Shown in pieces: positions 20,472 to 33,100 of a stretch of 64,000 nucleotides of DNA (the first letter of the stretch is position 1; every line of letters begins with the position of its first letter). Both the position numbers and the translations under genes were made by a program. The stretch spans positions 109,384,501 through 109,448,500 of the forward strand of contig CM075669.1 of assembly GCA_037962975.1 (NCBI GenBank). The letters are read 5' to 3'. This DNA comes from Clitoria ternatea. Taxonomy: Eukaryota; Streptophyta; Magnoliopsida; Fabales; Fabaceae. The notes below the pieces were generated by a model. The model was not told the origin of the DNA. It saw only the letters and a program-made list of their open reading frames with translations, and made no database searches.

Positions 20472-21736
20472 TGTTAGAGTCAAGTCTAAATTCATGATTG
20501 AGTAGTCTAAACCCCTTATGATTTGCTAATAATACATATCAAGATTCTTAGCTAAAATAAAGTTTGTACTATTTGTTTCTCTAACAAGTCTGTTCAAGTG
20601 TGACAGAAGTCCGAAGAACTCTATTTGCCAAAGATGAGGGAGTCTATAAAATTTAATTCGCTTCTGAAATGAAGAAGTCTATACTCACTTAAAGATTCAC
20701 TGAATCAAGTTAGTCTGAATCTATAGACCACGAGAAGATTTCTCACTCTTCAACTATTAGAAAAAGGATCTTTCCTTTCCAAATATAAAGCTGCATGAAC
20801 TTTCTCATGGCATTTTTGAGGCTATCATAAAAAAGGCAATCAACAAAAAAGTTGAAGACTTTTTCACGTATATCAAGAAAAATACCTCATATATCTCATG
20901 GTTTTAGAAAAGCTGAACTTGTTTAGAATGGATAACCTAAAATCAACTGCTGATGAGTATACGTGCTTCCCAAGGTTGCATAAGGATCTTTTATTGAAGA
21001 TTTCTAAAGCAATCCAATTCAGGAAACTTCTCTAAAGCATGTGTTTGTACTCACTGACAGTACAATCCTCAAAGAGTCCAATATCCTTTAAGCTGAACCA
21101 ACAAATATTTTTCAAAAAGACTATAAATACAAGAAGCTTCTGAATTCAAGATAGTTACGCTGCTTAATTTCATACTTGAACAACTCTCTTGTTTTCTCTC
21201 AAGAAACCAAAGTCTAAAAGACTTTTCTTTAAGTTTCTAAGTTCTTGTATTCATTACTTAAGTCTTCTTTGTAGTTCTGCTTTGTCCAGACCTTGACTTG
21301 TAGTAGTCTATAGCCTAGTGTACCTATGTAAACATTTCAATCTCTTGTACGCTGAGTTATTCGATTGTAACTTCAAATACTTTATTACTTCACCTTGTAC
21401 ACTCTGGTGTATCGCCAAAATCTGTCTGTGTTGGGAAACACTTATGGCCTAAAAAGGCTTTTGAAAGAATACTTGGGTCTGTAGCCAGGAGTGGCTAATA
21501 TCAAGAATACTTGGGTTTACTCTAGGATCCACGATTCAATTTGTTATCCAATCTCATGTACCATATAATGTAGTATGGACTTTCCTTAGTCAATCTTTTA
21601 TCTTTTTAACACCTGAGTGTCAGACAGAATCCTCACACCCAGTGTCCTTGTCCTTAATGTGGTAAGAATAAACTATTATGGTTTCACAAAGTCTTAAAAC
21701 TACAATTTTTGTGTGCTAGGTCTCAGTTACTATCTA
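20472..21736 (+). repeat. Copia element 1 3' LTR (right end approximate)
   Basis: Starts TGTTAGAGTCAAGTCT after the PPT. It shares with the copia 2 LTRs the opening TGTTAGAACCAAGTCTGG and the internal phrase TGTTGGGAAACACTTATGGC. It also shares the repeated block GGGTCTGTAGCCAGGAGTGG / AAGAATACTTGGGT. The end is set by similarity to the ...CTGAACCATCA end of the copia 2 LTR and may be off by tens of bases. Confidence 0.72.
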
Positions 21737-24093
21737 ATGGACCATTTTAGGAGTACTGAGACTAGGGCCTGATTGGGGACTAGAGCTTTTAAGAAATTTA
21801 TAAAATTTTTCCAACCATGTTTATTGTTATTATTTCTTAAAATATATCTCAAATTCCTTAAGTATCTGAAAATAAAATGATGTACTTATTTTACCAATTT
21901 TAGGGAAATGTTGCCTCAACGTACAGATCAATTCCGAACTCCATTTCCTTTAGTATTAAAATTGAATCCTTAAAACAACTTATACAAAAATTTGGAATTT
22001 CCCTAATGACTAGGCATAAAATTAAAATTTGAGTCCCTTGATTTTATCGGGCCATTGGGTGAACACCATCCCATTGTATTACGGAACTTTATTTTCTCGG
22101 CATTACTGTTAAAATCATTCCCTTGAGTATCTTCTTGAAATATATTCCTTATTTAAGTGAATTAATATTTCTTGTCCAAATAAAATATGCGTGAATGTTT
22201 CTTTTTATCGGTTTTGCCAGAAAACTTCATTTCTATCATTCTTCCACCAGAAAACTCTAATTCAGGCGATTTCAAAGCCTAAAGTGCTTAATTTTTCAAG
22301 TATTTTATTTCTAAAATAAAATTACATATTTATTTTGCCTAGAAAATAGGTTGTCACAAATTTCTCAAGTTAGTGGAAATTTTCTCGCTTTAAAATATGA
22401 CAAAACACAATTAAGGACAAGTACCTCGTAATATTGCCACCATTTACCTCCCCTTCTCTTGGGCAGTGCCCATACATTAAAATTACATACCAAATACAAT
22501 GAAATAAATTACAAATAAAGGCAACATGCCTGTCCTCCCTTATAGCTCCAAAATCACGTGTTTCATACATTTTCGGTTAAGGTTTCACGCCGACACTCGA
22601 GGCTCCTTTTAATTCTTTTTCAAACAGCATTTAAACTCAATTTTTCTCATCAAAAACTAGTCACCAAACAAGCCTAAACAGCAACCATACAAACTTAATC
22701 ACAAGCTCAAAATCAAAAAGTTAATGCATGTAATAAATCAAGGTCCTCCAAGTTACCGATTAAGCATAATCATAAGCAATCTAGAAAATATTAAGACTTC
22801 ACCATGACAAACATAAAACCACAGTTTTGACCTTACAACTTCACTAAAAATATAGATTTTCACATGCAATAGAAGATCCAAAGTCTTAGAGCAAAGAGAA
22901 TCACATGCAAAGCAAAATCGAACAAGATCCGACAACATGCAAAGTACCTATACCACATACACCGTTAGGCCAACAACATAGCTCAAGCATTCATCATTCA
23001 AGATTTCATTTTTAAAGCTTAAAATCACAATCAAGATCAAGGGGAAACACATACACACAACCACGGCCAAGAGGGTTCCAAAAACAAAGTTTTCTTGCAA
23101 CCATTGAAACCATTTTCACAAGTTTTTGCAATAAAACTTTTAGCCATTAAAACCTTGAGAAAAGTTTTGTTTTTAGCACCCCATCATGGTAAGAACCAGG
23201 TTCTTACCTACCCATGCATGCAAGATCTAAAAGGAAAAAAGATGTGCCTCCATGTTGCTTTCTTGTTCCTTTACTCTAAGCTCCTTAAAGAGTGTGAAAG
23301 GGAAGCCTTTTAGAGTGGTGGTGGTGATGTTTGGATCAAGGTGGTGGTGGAAGAGGATGAAGTGATGGAGAGGAAAAAGGTGAAGAGATGGTGAGACTTA
23401 GAAGAGAAATGCATAAACTTAGAGTAGAGAGTGAGGAACTCATCCAATCAAAATGGAGTTAAGTGGCTGGAAAATTAATTAATTAATTAATTAAAAATAT
23501 GATGTGTGTAGGGAAAAGAGAGTTGATTCTTGGTTCAAAAATATCATTTTATTCCTTTAGGAATTAGGAAAAGTGTTAGACATCAAAGTTATAGATCTTT
23601 TCCCCCTTTCTAATAAGCTAACTAGCGTAAAATTCTGACAACGGGAGTGGGAGATAGGTCTGAAATACTGAAAGTTGTTCAGGGGTATATGAATTTTTGG
23701 GCCAACACTTTAAAATAAAAACTCAAAAATTGGCTAGGAATTAATTTTTGGTGTCTTCACAAGAGTTGTAGATATTTTTATTAAGAAGATAACAAAAAAA
23801 AGAATCGTTCAATTTTGATAACGAATGGGGGAAATATACCAAAAATACCGATAGGTGTTCAATCAAATCAAATTAATTATGAATCAGTGCAGTGTTTTGC
23901 AAACTGGGCTTGATGGGCTTAGAACTGGGATTCGTGGTTAACGTTATAGAGGATTTGGATATAAGAAATTAGGGATAAGAATCACTCGATTCTGATAACT
24001 GTAGAGGAAGATATACTAAAAACACTAAAGGATACGCAAAAGCAATGCGAATTATTGGGCTCAAACTCTTAAAATTGAATTTAGGGATTAAAG
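21737..24093 (-). repeat. Diverged chromovirus LTR fragment, first part
   Basis: Collinear at low identity with the Tekay-type LTR at 30122-34384. Shared landmarks are CGATTTCAAAGCC + AAAGTGCTTAATTTT (about 22266), CTCGAGGCTCCTTTTAATTC (about 22597), and the block around CATCAAAGTTATAGATCTTT (about 23580) in the same order. Neither terminal TGTNACA motif is present, so both ends are truncated or lost. It is split at 24093 by copia element 2 and resumes at 47570. Short ORFs inside (for example 23095-23313) show no domain. Confidence 0.65.
24089..24093. repeat. Target-site duplication (TAAAG), left copy, copia 2
   Basis: TAAAG before LTR start TGTAAGAACGAAG; the right copy TTAAG is at 47570-47574, one mismatch. 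Chromovirus LTR similarity is continuous across the pair. Confidence 0.7.
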
Positions 24094-25609
24094 TGTAAGA
24101 ACGAAGTCTGGTTTGTAAAGGATTTTAAAGTATCAATTATTATTTACCAGACCCTAAGATTTGTTAATAACACGTATCAAGGCTTTTGTTGAGACTAAGT
24201 TTGGTTTGAAAAAGAAATTGATAATATTCTTTGACCAGACCCCAAGTTGCATCAATATAACCAGATCCCATGATTTGTTAAAAACACACATCAATGCATT
24301 TAAATTAAATGAAGTCTACCCATGTGTGATCTAACCAATTTATTTAAGTGTTTCAGGAAACATATACTGAGTATACAGGTTACAAAAGAAAGAAGGAGTC
24401 CATCAAATCAAGAGTCTGATACATCAAAAGTCTAATTCTAGAGTTTACCCTAAAAGAGTCTGATTTAAGAATTTTTAGACATATGGACCAATAAATTAGA
24501 CCTTGGACTTTTTATGTAATAAAAATATACAACTTAAACATTACTTCAAAGTACCAATCATACAACATTCTAAAACCTTTTGATGATGCTTTAAAAGTCA
24601 AGCTCTTATCAAGAAAAATATGCCTATCATCAAAAAGGATGAGAGACAAATCAGTGGATCAACCAAAGCAGTTTTTTTAAAGATATCAACGTAGCTACTC
24701 TACACATTTCAAAAAAGCTGAATCAAGTCAGCTTATATATCAGGAAGTTGCAGAAGGATAACAACATTGCTCTCTGCATGATTACTAGAAGAAAGAAAGC
24801 CAACATTTAACTTTATGCACTAAAGATCTCAAGGAACTCTTCTTTCATGCAAAGCTTCAAAGTTCCTTCATACCGGACCTTTTGTCATTTCATCAGTTCA
24901 TCAAAGATCTGGTGCTTACGATCATGCAAAACTCCTTCAAAGGATTTCCAACAGCTATATCTCCTCACCAGATCATCAAACGGTCATCTTGAGTGACCTA
25001 TATATTTGAAGAGATTCATTTTCAGAATATAGACAAGCTTATTAAGAAGAATCATTCTCTATGATCAAAATTCTCTTAATCTCTTCTTAGCTTTTCTTAG
25101 ACAAATGCCTTCTTTGTTATTCTGCCTCTAGCAAACCTTGGCCCTTTTGTATTTCTTTACTTAGTGTAACTATTCATTTTTGTACATCTTTCATACACTA
25201 AGTTCTATGAAATACCTTGCACTCTATTCTTACAAATAAGTTATTATGTAAAAGTCTGGTTTGTTGCCAGCCTTTAGTTTCATTAGGAAACAATTGTGGC
25301 CTGAAGAGGCTTTCAAAAGAATATTTAGGTTTTGAACCAAGAGTGGCTTATTGAAAGAATACTTGGGTTTAAGCCAGTAGTGACTGGAGTGAAGAATACT
25401 TGTGGCACAAGTCTGGTGCTGTCTTTGTAAAGGAGATTTTACAATAGTAGAAATCCTTTAAGTTAGAAGGGACTGGATATAGCTTTTGTATTGGAAGTGA
25501 ACTAGTATAAATCTCTAGTGTTTATTGTTTTGCTTCTTAGATCTTATCAAGTCTGATTATTACATTCTTAAAAGGTTTATATTTTCACAAAAGAGTCTAA
25601 AACTTATTC

Positions 25610-25614
25610 AACCT
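25610..25614. repeat. Target-site duplication AACCT, left copy (solo LTR)
   Basis: AACCT here and AACCC at 28638-28642 flank the solo LTR. The undisturbed site in the related LTR at about 47433 reads TATTCAAACCCCCTTC, so the left copy has one C-to-T change. Confidence 0.75.
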
Positions 25615-28600
25615 TGTAACACCCTAGATTTTAAAATAAAAGATTAAATAAGGAGATAAATATTAAATAATTATAGTTAGGTTATTTAATGTTTCAAAAT
25701 ATTAGGAATAAATAAATTAATATTTTTGGGAATTGTTTATAATTTATTGGAATCGGATAAGCTAAAAATGAGCTCGGTTGAAGTATGGGTGTCGGACCAA
25801 GTATCTCCGATTGGGATGATATTGGTCAGGGCTATTGAGGATATTATTAGGAATCCGAATATGTGTTCGGAATAATTTTTGGATAAGGTATTGAGCCTAA
25901 ACTGAGATCCTATTTATCATAAAATGATGAATATTTAATGAGGGATTAAAAATAAAGCCCAATGACCCATTTCTCTCCTCTTATTCCCGTGGGCTCCTTG
26001 GTCTCATTTGAGCAAACACTTTACTCCTTCTCCTTCTCTATTCTTCTCCTTTATTTCTTCTTCTTCTTCTCTCCTAAAACCCTAAGCAAAGTGGTATGCC
26101 ATCTTTCCTCTTCCATTTTTGTTTGGAGCTTGGAAGAGTTTGAATCTTGAAGTCTCACCCTCCTTTCTCCTCATTTTCGTGTGGTTTTCCCTCTCTTGGA
26201 AAACTCTCTTATTCCTTCTCTTGAGGTAAGCTCTTGCTATTTCTCAAGAGTATAAACTATGGGTTTTTGGGTTTTGATGTTGGGAATGTGATTTAATGAG
26301 TGTTGTTGGGTTATTAGAGAAACCCTTACCCTATGATTTGGGGGAAATGCAAAATATGAGTGAAGAAGCATTTATTGTGTTAAATAATTGTTAATGGTGA
26401 ATGACCATTAATGAAGCCTGATGGTTGTTAGGAACCATCAATGTAGGAACCCATTAATGGGTCTGACATTAAATGTGCATAATAATAAGCGTAGACGCCT
26501 GAACCGAGGTGGTTGAATAGAAAATAATTGTGTGATATATTGTGATGTAGGAAATAACCCCATCGACGAGGGGGAACCATCTGACCGCGGTGATTACTAC
26601 TTCTTTTAAGGTAAGAGGGGGTAACTATTTTAAATGCATGATTTCATCCATTGATGATGTAAAAATATATGTATATGATTGTTCTTGTTGATTGCCTGTG
26701 TGGACGATGTAACTATTTCATGATTTGAGTGCATTTAGAATTATTGATGTTATGTGGCATGTATTTGGAATGATGAATATGATATTGAACTGGTCTGAAC
26801 CGGAGTCAATGATCCGGTGTGGACCAGCCTCGAGAGCCAGTAGATGCCGAGGTTTTATACCGGTGCTGTATGTATCTGGTATGATTATCCGGTATCCTAA
26901 TGAGAGGAGACCAATCTTGATGTCCGATGTTTTACCGCTGAGTCGGTATCGTTCAAGGAACGAATGAAGTGATATCCGTACTTTGGTACCGGTATTGAGA
27001 CCGGATCAGACATTATGTTGATTATGTTGATGAAATATGTTATGATGGTTTGAGCCCATGTTTGAATTGAAATCAATGATGTGAAATATCCCCATTTATG
27101 TATATGTGAACTGATAATTATGATTGCCACTAACTGCTGATGTGTATGAGTTCCAACGAGAATTGGTAAAGATTGAGAATATTTAAATCCACTAAGTGGT
27201 GGTTATAAATGGGCGATTGATTGAGTGGCATTTAGGATGCACAATGTGAGAATGCATTGATTGGCATTTGCATCCATGGCATATCATTCGCTGCTTATAT
27301 AGAATTATAGGGGTTCCAATAGGCAGGCCCAATGGGAGGGCGGCCCAGTGCACGGGTATACTATTATTGTTCCCTAGTGATTTGGGGAATCACGAAGCTA
27401 CCCTTAGTTCAGTGACGAGGCACCCTATGTGGTAGACCCTGTCGGAGGGTGGCTCTATGATGAGCAGTTGACCTCGGTGTCCAACGGGACACGGCTCCTT
27501 CGATGTGTGTTCGGGGGAGGCCTATAGCACTTTGGCAAGTATGACCATAATAATGATCCACAGTCAGGGGGTGACTAGTGCTACAGATGGACGAGAGCGG
27601 TTTGGTACCAGTAAAATATGTTGTTGAGCATGCATGAAATTGGATATAAGTGTACACATTTTACTACTGCAGTAGGGGCATAGTAGCACACCTATGCTTG
27701 TCCTACATTTGATATGTTGTTGAGTCCCACAGTCGGATCTGCACTTGAAAATAATTCCATTGTGCATATGCATTAGCTTTAAGAGCATTTGCATATAGCC
27801 TGAGATATGCCTAGTGATAGCCTGAGGTGGCGATGGATGGTTGTTAAATAGAGAGAAAGTAAGCCGAGGTATTGGCACTAAAAGTATGATGATTATTGAG
27901 AATGTCAAGGATATACTATATATGATATTGCCTTGTGAATATACTTATTTGGACATGTAATGTGTAGAGATGGAATAATGTATCATGTGTGTGAAACTTG
28001 TGATGTTTTCTTAAAAAATGAATGTAGTGCACACATGTGTAAATATCGTTATAATGTATGGCTTTGATACATTTGGATTATGTTACTCACCTCCCTGTTG
28101 TGATTTTTAAGCTTGATGTAGGTGTGATGTAAAACCCTACTCTTTCGGAGGTCGAGTATTGGAGAAGGTAAATATGAAAGGAATGTGGGTGAGCCTTGGC
28201 CGGCATATATACTCATTTTTGTATAGCACATAGTGCGTATATGCTTATTTTGAAATTAACTTGATAACGGTTGATTTTGGAGGTCATGTAGGAAAATTAG
28301 ACCGGATGTGTATGGCTGATTTTCATTAATGACCTTGATGATGTATGAATGATATTTTTATGATGAAATTATATTTCTATTGCTTAACAAACCGATGAGG
28401 CATCCTTTATCCTCTTTTTGGTAGATATTTTAATAACTCTTGAATTTAATTTCATCTTCTGCTTTTCCCTTGTGACGGCCTCAAGTCTGGTTGTCCGAGG
28501 TGCATTCTGATACCTTTCTCATATCTTCATATATGAGATCAGTTATTAATGATTTGGGGTAATTTTTGGCATTATATATATATATATATATAGAATTTCT

Positions 28601-28637
28601 TCTACTTACAATTATTTTAAAGTCGCAGGGTGTCACA
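25615..28637 (+). mobile_element. Solo LTR of a Tekay/Del-type chromovirus (3023 bp)
   Basis: Begins TGTAACACCCTAG and ends GCAGGGTGTCACA; the ends form a 10-bp inverted repeat with one mismatch (TGTRACACCC). The same ends, in element sense, bound the LTRs of the Tekay element at 30122-42023. No gag, pol, PBS or PPT lies between the flanking target copies, so this is one LTR left after LTR-LTR recombination. Short ORFs inside (for example 27564-27908 on the minus strand) have no domain. A TA microsatellite lies near its right end. Confidence 0.85.
28573..28592. repeat. (TA)n microsatellite
   Basis: About ten TA units inside the solo LTR. Confidence 0.9.
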
Positions 28638-28642
28638 AACCC
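28638..28642. repeat. Target-site duplication AACCC, right copy (solo LTR)
   Basis: Pairs with 25610-25614. Confidence 0.75.
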
Positions 28643-28671
28643 CCTCTTTTAAGTCTGATTCTGAACCATCA

Positions 28672-30116
28672 TATTTAAATTAAATAAAGCTCAGGATAAG
28701 CATGAGAAGTTTGCTTTTCCTCTCAAAGGAAAGTCTAAGAATATTGCTCCTTCTCCCTCTACAGTCTAGGAATCAGTGTCAGACCTCATGGTCACTAAAT
28801 TTCCGAGAAGGTCTCTAGACCCTGATGACTGAGTCCCAATTGGTCAGTTGAAGAACAAGTCTACTCCTTTGCCACCTCTAGAGCAAAAATCTACACCTCC
28901 TCCTTGTCAGCAACGCAAGTGTCCATCTCCTACTCCTTCTCAGACTAGTAAGTTGTGCCCTGAGCAAAGTAAGTGTTTTATCAAGGTTTACAAGGCTCTG
29001 CATCCCTTTGTTACAGTGAAGGGTTGTTTTACACAAGATTGGCTTGAGATGCGCTTATGGTACCTGAAAGTCATCCAGGAAAAAAAGGAAACCTTGAAGG
29101 ATTTGAAGTTTGCTGCTTGTCCCAAATTCACAGAGATCATTGCCTTCATCAAAGTTCACCTTCAGAAGTTTCCAAACATGGACACCAACAAGTGATCTCA
29201 TGTGGATTGGTTTGACAGGTTCACTGAAATGTACACGAAGTACAAGGAAGGAAGCGCTGAAGGAGAAAACAAGACATGAGCATGTGCAATCTGAGCTTGT
29301 AAGTAATCCTATCCCTCTTTCACATTCCCAACTTGAATCTACCCAACTTGGAATTCACACACCTCAACCCATAGACTAGACCCTAAGACCTACACCCTCT
29401 AATCCTTTACCTCTACATTATCTTCACCCCAGACGTGCTTTATCCATCAACCCTCGTCCCAAGCGCACTAGCAACATCCCTCTTACCTTATTTACCTTAG
29501 GCTTAAAACATTTTACCATCACCAGACCTGTCTTAGAAAAAGATGACATAACAACCTAGCCGTTATACACTTTCCCAGTTTTGACCCACATAAAATCCTA
29601 ACATTTCCCACAGTCCCTTGATTTCCATCCAAAATTCCTTTTGACCAAATCATACTATATACCCAGTTGACCTCTCCCTCAGACTACACATTGTTTCACA
29701 TCTTGAAATCTGAAGAAAGAAAATTCTTAATGCAATACAACAAGGCCAACATCCCTAAGCCTTTCATCGTTCTTTAGTCACTCCTGGGAAGTAGATTCTC
29801 CTTGCTCCAGACCGCCTTAACCCAAAGTTTGTGACCATTGAGAAAAGAAGATTAAAAAATCCAGTCCTTCCAAGGTCTGATCCTAGACCAAATGAGTTAT
29901 CTCAAGCTTCATTGAAGAGTATCATGACTAGGCCCAATCCCAACGAAGACCATGTCAGGGCTATCTAGAATCACTACCTTTAGCAGATTAGACAACAGGG
30001 CTCCTTTTCCTATACCATTCCCAAATCTAAGAACTAATTTGACCTGAATTTCTTTTGGGGACGTCGTGGCACTATGTGTAAGACCCGTCTCTCTTCTAAA
30101 AACCTTTTTATATTTC
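28672..30116 (+). pseudogene. Copia element 2 env-like ORF, C-terminal half, broken
   Basis: Reads Lys/Ser/Pro-rich sequence with stops near 28768 and 28829, then an open segment 28848-29195: a Pro-rich start (KSTPLPPLEQKSTPPPCQQR), WLEMRLWYLKVIQEKKETLKDL and IAFIKVHLQKFPNMDTNK. The last block matches FIRFYCRKFPKV in copia element 1 (about 18680). After a stop it continues VDWFDRFTEMYTKYKEGS, paralleling YDWVNMYNMHYDMYK there. Beyond 29260 the reading breaks down into Pro/Thr/Leu-rich scraps. The N-terminal half of the ORF is missing, consistent with the internal deletion. Confidence 0.7.
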
Positions 30117-30121
30117 TCTAT
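30117..30121. repeat. Target-site duplication TCTAT, left copy (Tekay element)
   Basis: TCTAT directly before TGTGACACCC; repeated at 42024-42028 directly after ...GGGCTGTTACA. Confidence 0.95.
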
Positions 30122-33100
30122 TGTGACACCCTCGATTAACTAGGACAAATTCCCATGTTGGAATGTCCTACTTATTTAAGGAGTCACAAAAAATAGGAGT
30201 ATTTTTTTTGAATGGTGATCATCAGCACATGATTTAAAATAAATATATTACATAGATCGATTCTTTCAACATGAGAGTATTTAAAAGAGTACGGAGCTCA
30301 CAGGCTCCCAACGACTACTACAAAATAAAAGCATCACAGAAATGTCGAGTCTATAACGATCTCAATGCAAACAAAGAATATACACATAGATGACGCTTTC
30401 AACTGGCGGCTCCTACTGCAGATATTCCAAATTTTGCCCACGCTCGCCTTGTCCTTAAACTGATGATCAAGGAAAGGAAAAACAATATACGCAACAACAA
30501 AAAAGGGTGAGTACAAAGCTCTCAACCCATAACATATACATACAAGGGTGGCTCAATATTTTAAATTATAGAAAAGATTACATACAACAACCTTAGAACA
30601 GAAATACAAAACTTCACATACCCAATTGTCAACAATAATGAGAGGGTTAGTCATATAATGATGGCATGCTATGCATGTGTTAGATTTAATTACTATAAAT
30701 CATAATTCATTACCAGTATGCAATGGGGCCCAAGTTCCACTCATCGATCTCAAACATCAAGACTCATGTGCACAACCCGCCATCCTTATCTCTCCTGCCC
30801 AACTAGAGCGACTGGAGCTCTCCTCGTTCTGGTTTTCACAAAAGGGTAGGGACACACGGTCCCAACATCAAAATGGCCAATAACTAACATCACACATCAC
30901 CACAGAACGAGCACTCCATGGTCATAGAAACCCCTATCTCTTGTCGAAGTACATCAGCGGTTGGCACAGGTTATCCAGCGTCGGGCACGAATTCAAGCCA
31001 TTGGAGGTCCGTCCCCGATATACTCCCAAGATTGCCCTCAAAGGATTGAGACGCGTGCTGTTTCTTCAGTGTACCCATCACTGTAAGCTCTAGGGGAATA
31101 TCCAACATCCCTCCTCAACTCCATATGCAAAATTCCATGTAGTTATCTTAATTACTAGGGTACCCGGAGTTTAGATGGAACCTAACTCATATAGCATATT
31201 TTTCCTTAAAACTGGTAAATATCTAACCATAAATCTTTTCATGTTGTAGGGGCTAAGTCTCAAGATTCAATACTACTAAGAATTCACTTCATGAGAATTT
31301 CCAAAGTTATTTACTAACAATTCTTTTAAGAAAATTCTCTACTGTAAAATATATAATTTATTTATATAATAGATATCTAAGTAAGAGAGGTAACATAAAA
31401 TTTCAACTATGTTTCTTATAATTTAAGAAAATCCAACGTTGCCTTAGGTGTAAGGTATAAAAGTTTTTCTCGATTTTTTTTTCGATTACTAAAGTCGTTT
31501 CATCGTATTTACTTATAATAAATCAAGAACTTGATTTTATCTTTCTAAAATTTTTCAAAAAATAATAGATGAAATTTTTATAAGGTGTCTTTCCTAATTC
31601 TACATTAAAAATAAAAGAATCTTTTTTTAAAGTAAATATACAAAGTAGTAAATTTTTATTTCGTTGTCAAAACATCGTTTTTGTCGTATTTTGCCTATAA
31701 AATTCCGATTCGAGTGATTCCAAAGCCAAAAGTGTTTAATTTTGAAAATAATAACTAAATAAAGTAAAATTAAAAATAAAATCTGTCCAGAAAATAGCCC
31801 CCACATGAAATTTCAACAAATACCAAAGTTTGTCATTCCAACATTTGTAAAAATACGTTTTAAGGACAAATCACGCGTCAAAATTTATCCAACCAATTTT
31901 TCTTCTTTGGATATTTTTTATCATGCTTAAAATTCATCTTTCATGCCACAAAATAATTCTCTAAAATAGTTTTGCCATTTTCTGTCGTTTGCCCACAAAA
32001 ACATGTTTTATACCGTTTTTGACATTTCGTTCGCGCCTAACTCGGACCCCTTTTTAATTCTTTTAACATTTATCACCTCCCTAACATTTTCATGATCATA
32101 AATATTTCTCAAACTTATAAATGTACAGCAGCACCAAAAATCCTAATTATTCATCAAGGAATATTTTCTAAAATTATTGTAAATCATTTCCTTAATTTCA
32201 TAAACATATTATTTAATTACTTATAACAAAAAATCACTTGCTCTTATTTTTAATAAAATTTCCAGAATTAAAGTTTTATGCTAAAATTTATTTTATCACA
32301 AAATTTTCAAGTTCAAGTCACATTACCAATTTTCTATCACCAAAAATCATTTTTTTCAAGTTATATGTTAGGATCTAAAATTTATTAAGTTGTTTTACTA
32401 ACCATTAAAAATTTCCAATAGCAATAAGAATCCATTCTTAAATATAAAACTCATTTTAAGAAAGTTCATATTTTCTAAAAATCTTACTAACACCATAAGC
32501 CTTCAATCAAACCAAACAATACACAAATCAACAAGTTGTAACATGCACATATGATTACAACCAAAAATCTACAGCAATAAATTCAAGTTAGTGACTTTTA
32601 TAATTAAAGCTTTAAAATTTAAAGGATTTAACAAGAATCATGGTGCAACCATAATGCTCCTTAAAGATCTTAATTTTTTTCCAAAGATTTTCAAGATTAA
32701 ACTATAAAAGTTAGATCTTTAAGGTAGCATTAGGATATAAGTGCTAAGGAACACTTATATCCCGCCATGCATGTACTTATTTATGGATTTTAAACAAGCA
32801 ATGTTCCCCACCTTACCAACAAGAATTTCATCTGCAAGAAAAGGTAGTAAGGACTTCAAAAATTTGCTTCTAGGCCACCATAGGTTGCTTCATCAAGAGA
32901 AGAAAAATATGTGTATGGATGGTGAAGATGGACATGATTTTGGTGGCTAAAAGAGAAGGAAAATGTTGCTATTTTTAGTGGAGGAGAAGAAGTTTTGTTT
33001 TTAGAAGGTGGTATCTTGAATTTTTAATTGGTGTTTGTGATTTAGGATAGATGATGGTGGATGTGGGATAATGTTTAGATGAAGAAGATATGAGATAAGA

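Larger units (their letters stand above)
1..21736 (+). mobile_element. SIRE/Maximus-type Ty1/copia element 1, interrupted by Athila 1
   Basis: Degraded copia retrotransposon read on the plus strand. Its 5' LTR and gag N-terminus lie outside the window. Domains run gag, protease, integrase, then (after the inserted Athila element at 2628-15504) RT, RNase H, env-like ORF, PPT and 3' LTR. Integrase before RT is the diagnostic copia order. The extra ORF after RNase H and a gag with a coiled coil and two zinc-knuckle remnants point to the Sirevirus lineage (SIRE/Maximus). Every domain has stops or frameshifts, so the copy is dead. The right LTR end near 21736 is approximate, because no target duplication can be checked inside the window. 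Confidence 0.85.
24094..28671 (+). repeat. Copia element 2 5' LTR, split by a solo LTR
   Basis: TGTAAGAACGAAGTCTGG ... TCTGATTCTGAACCATCA. About 1.55 kb after removing the solo LTR at 25615-28637 and one target-site copy. Aligns with 44081-47569 (less its own insertion). Contains the SIRE LTR phrases TCTGGTTTGTTGCCAGCC and AAGAATACTTGGGTTTAAGCC (about 25255-25380). Confidence 0.85.

Noticed and set aside
22370..23313. Small ORFs considered as possible host genes between copia 1 and copia 2
   Set aside because: They fall in a stretch collinear with Tekay-type LTR sequence and show no domain, promoter or intron structure.
27564..27908. 114-codon minus-strand ORF in the Tekay solo LTR, with other short ORFs there
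   Set aside because: Located entirely inside a solo LTR, with no domain; chance opening.
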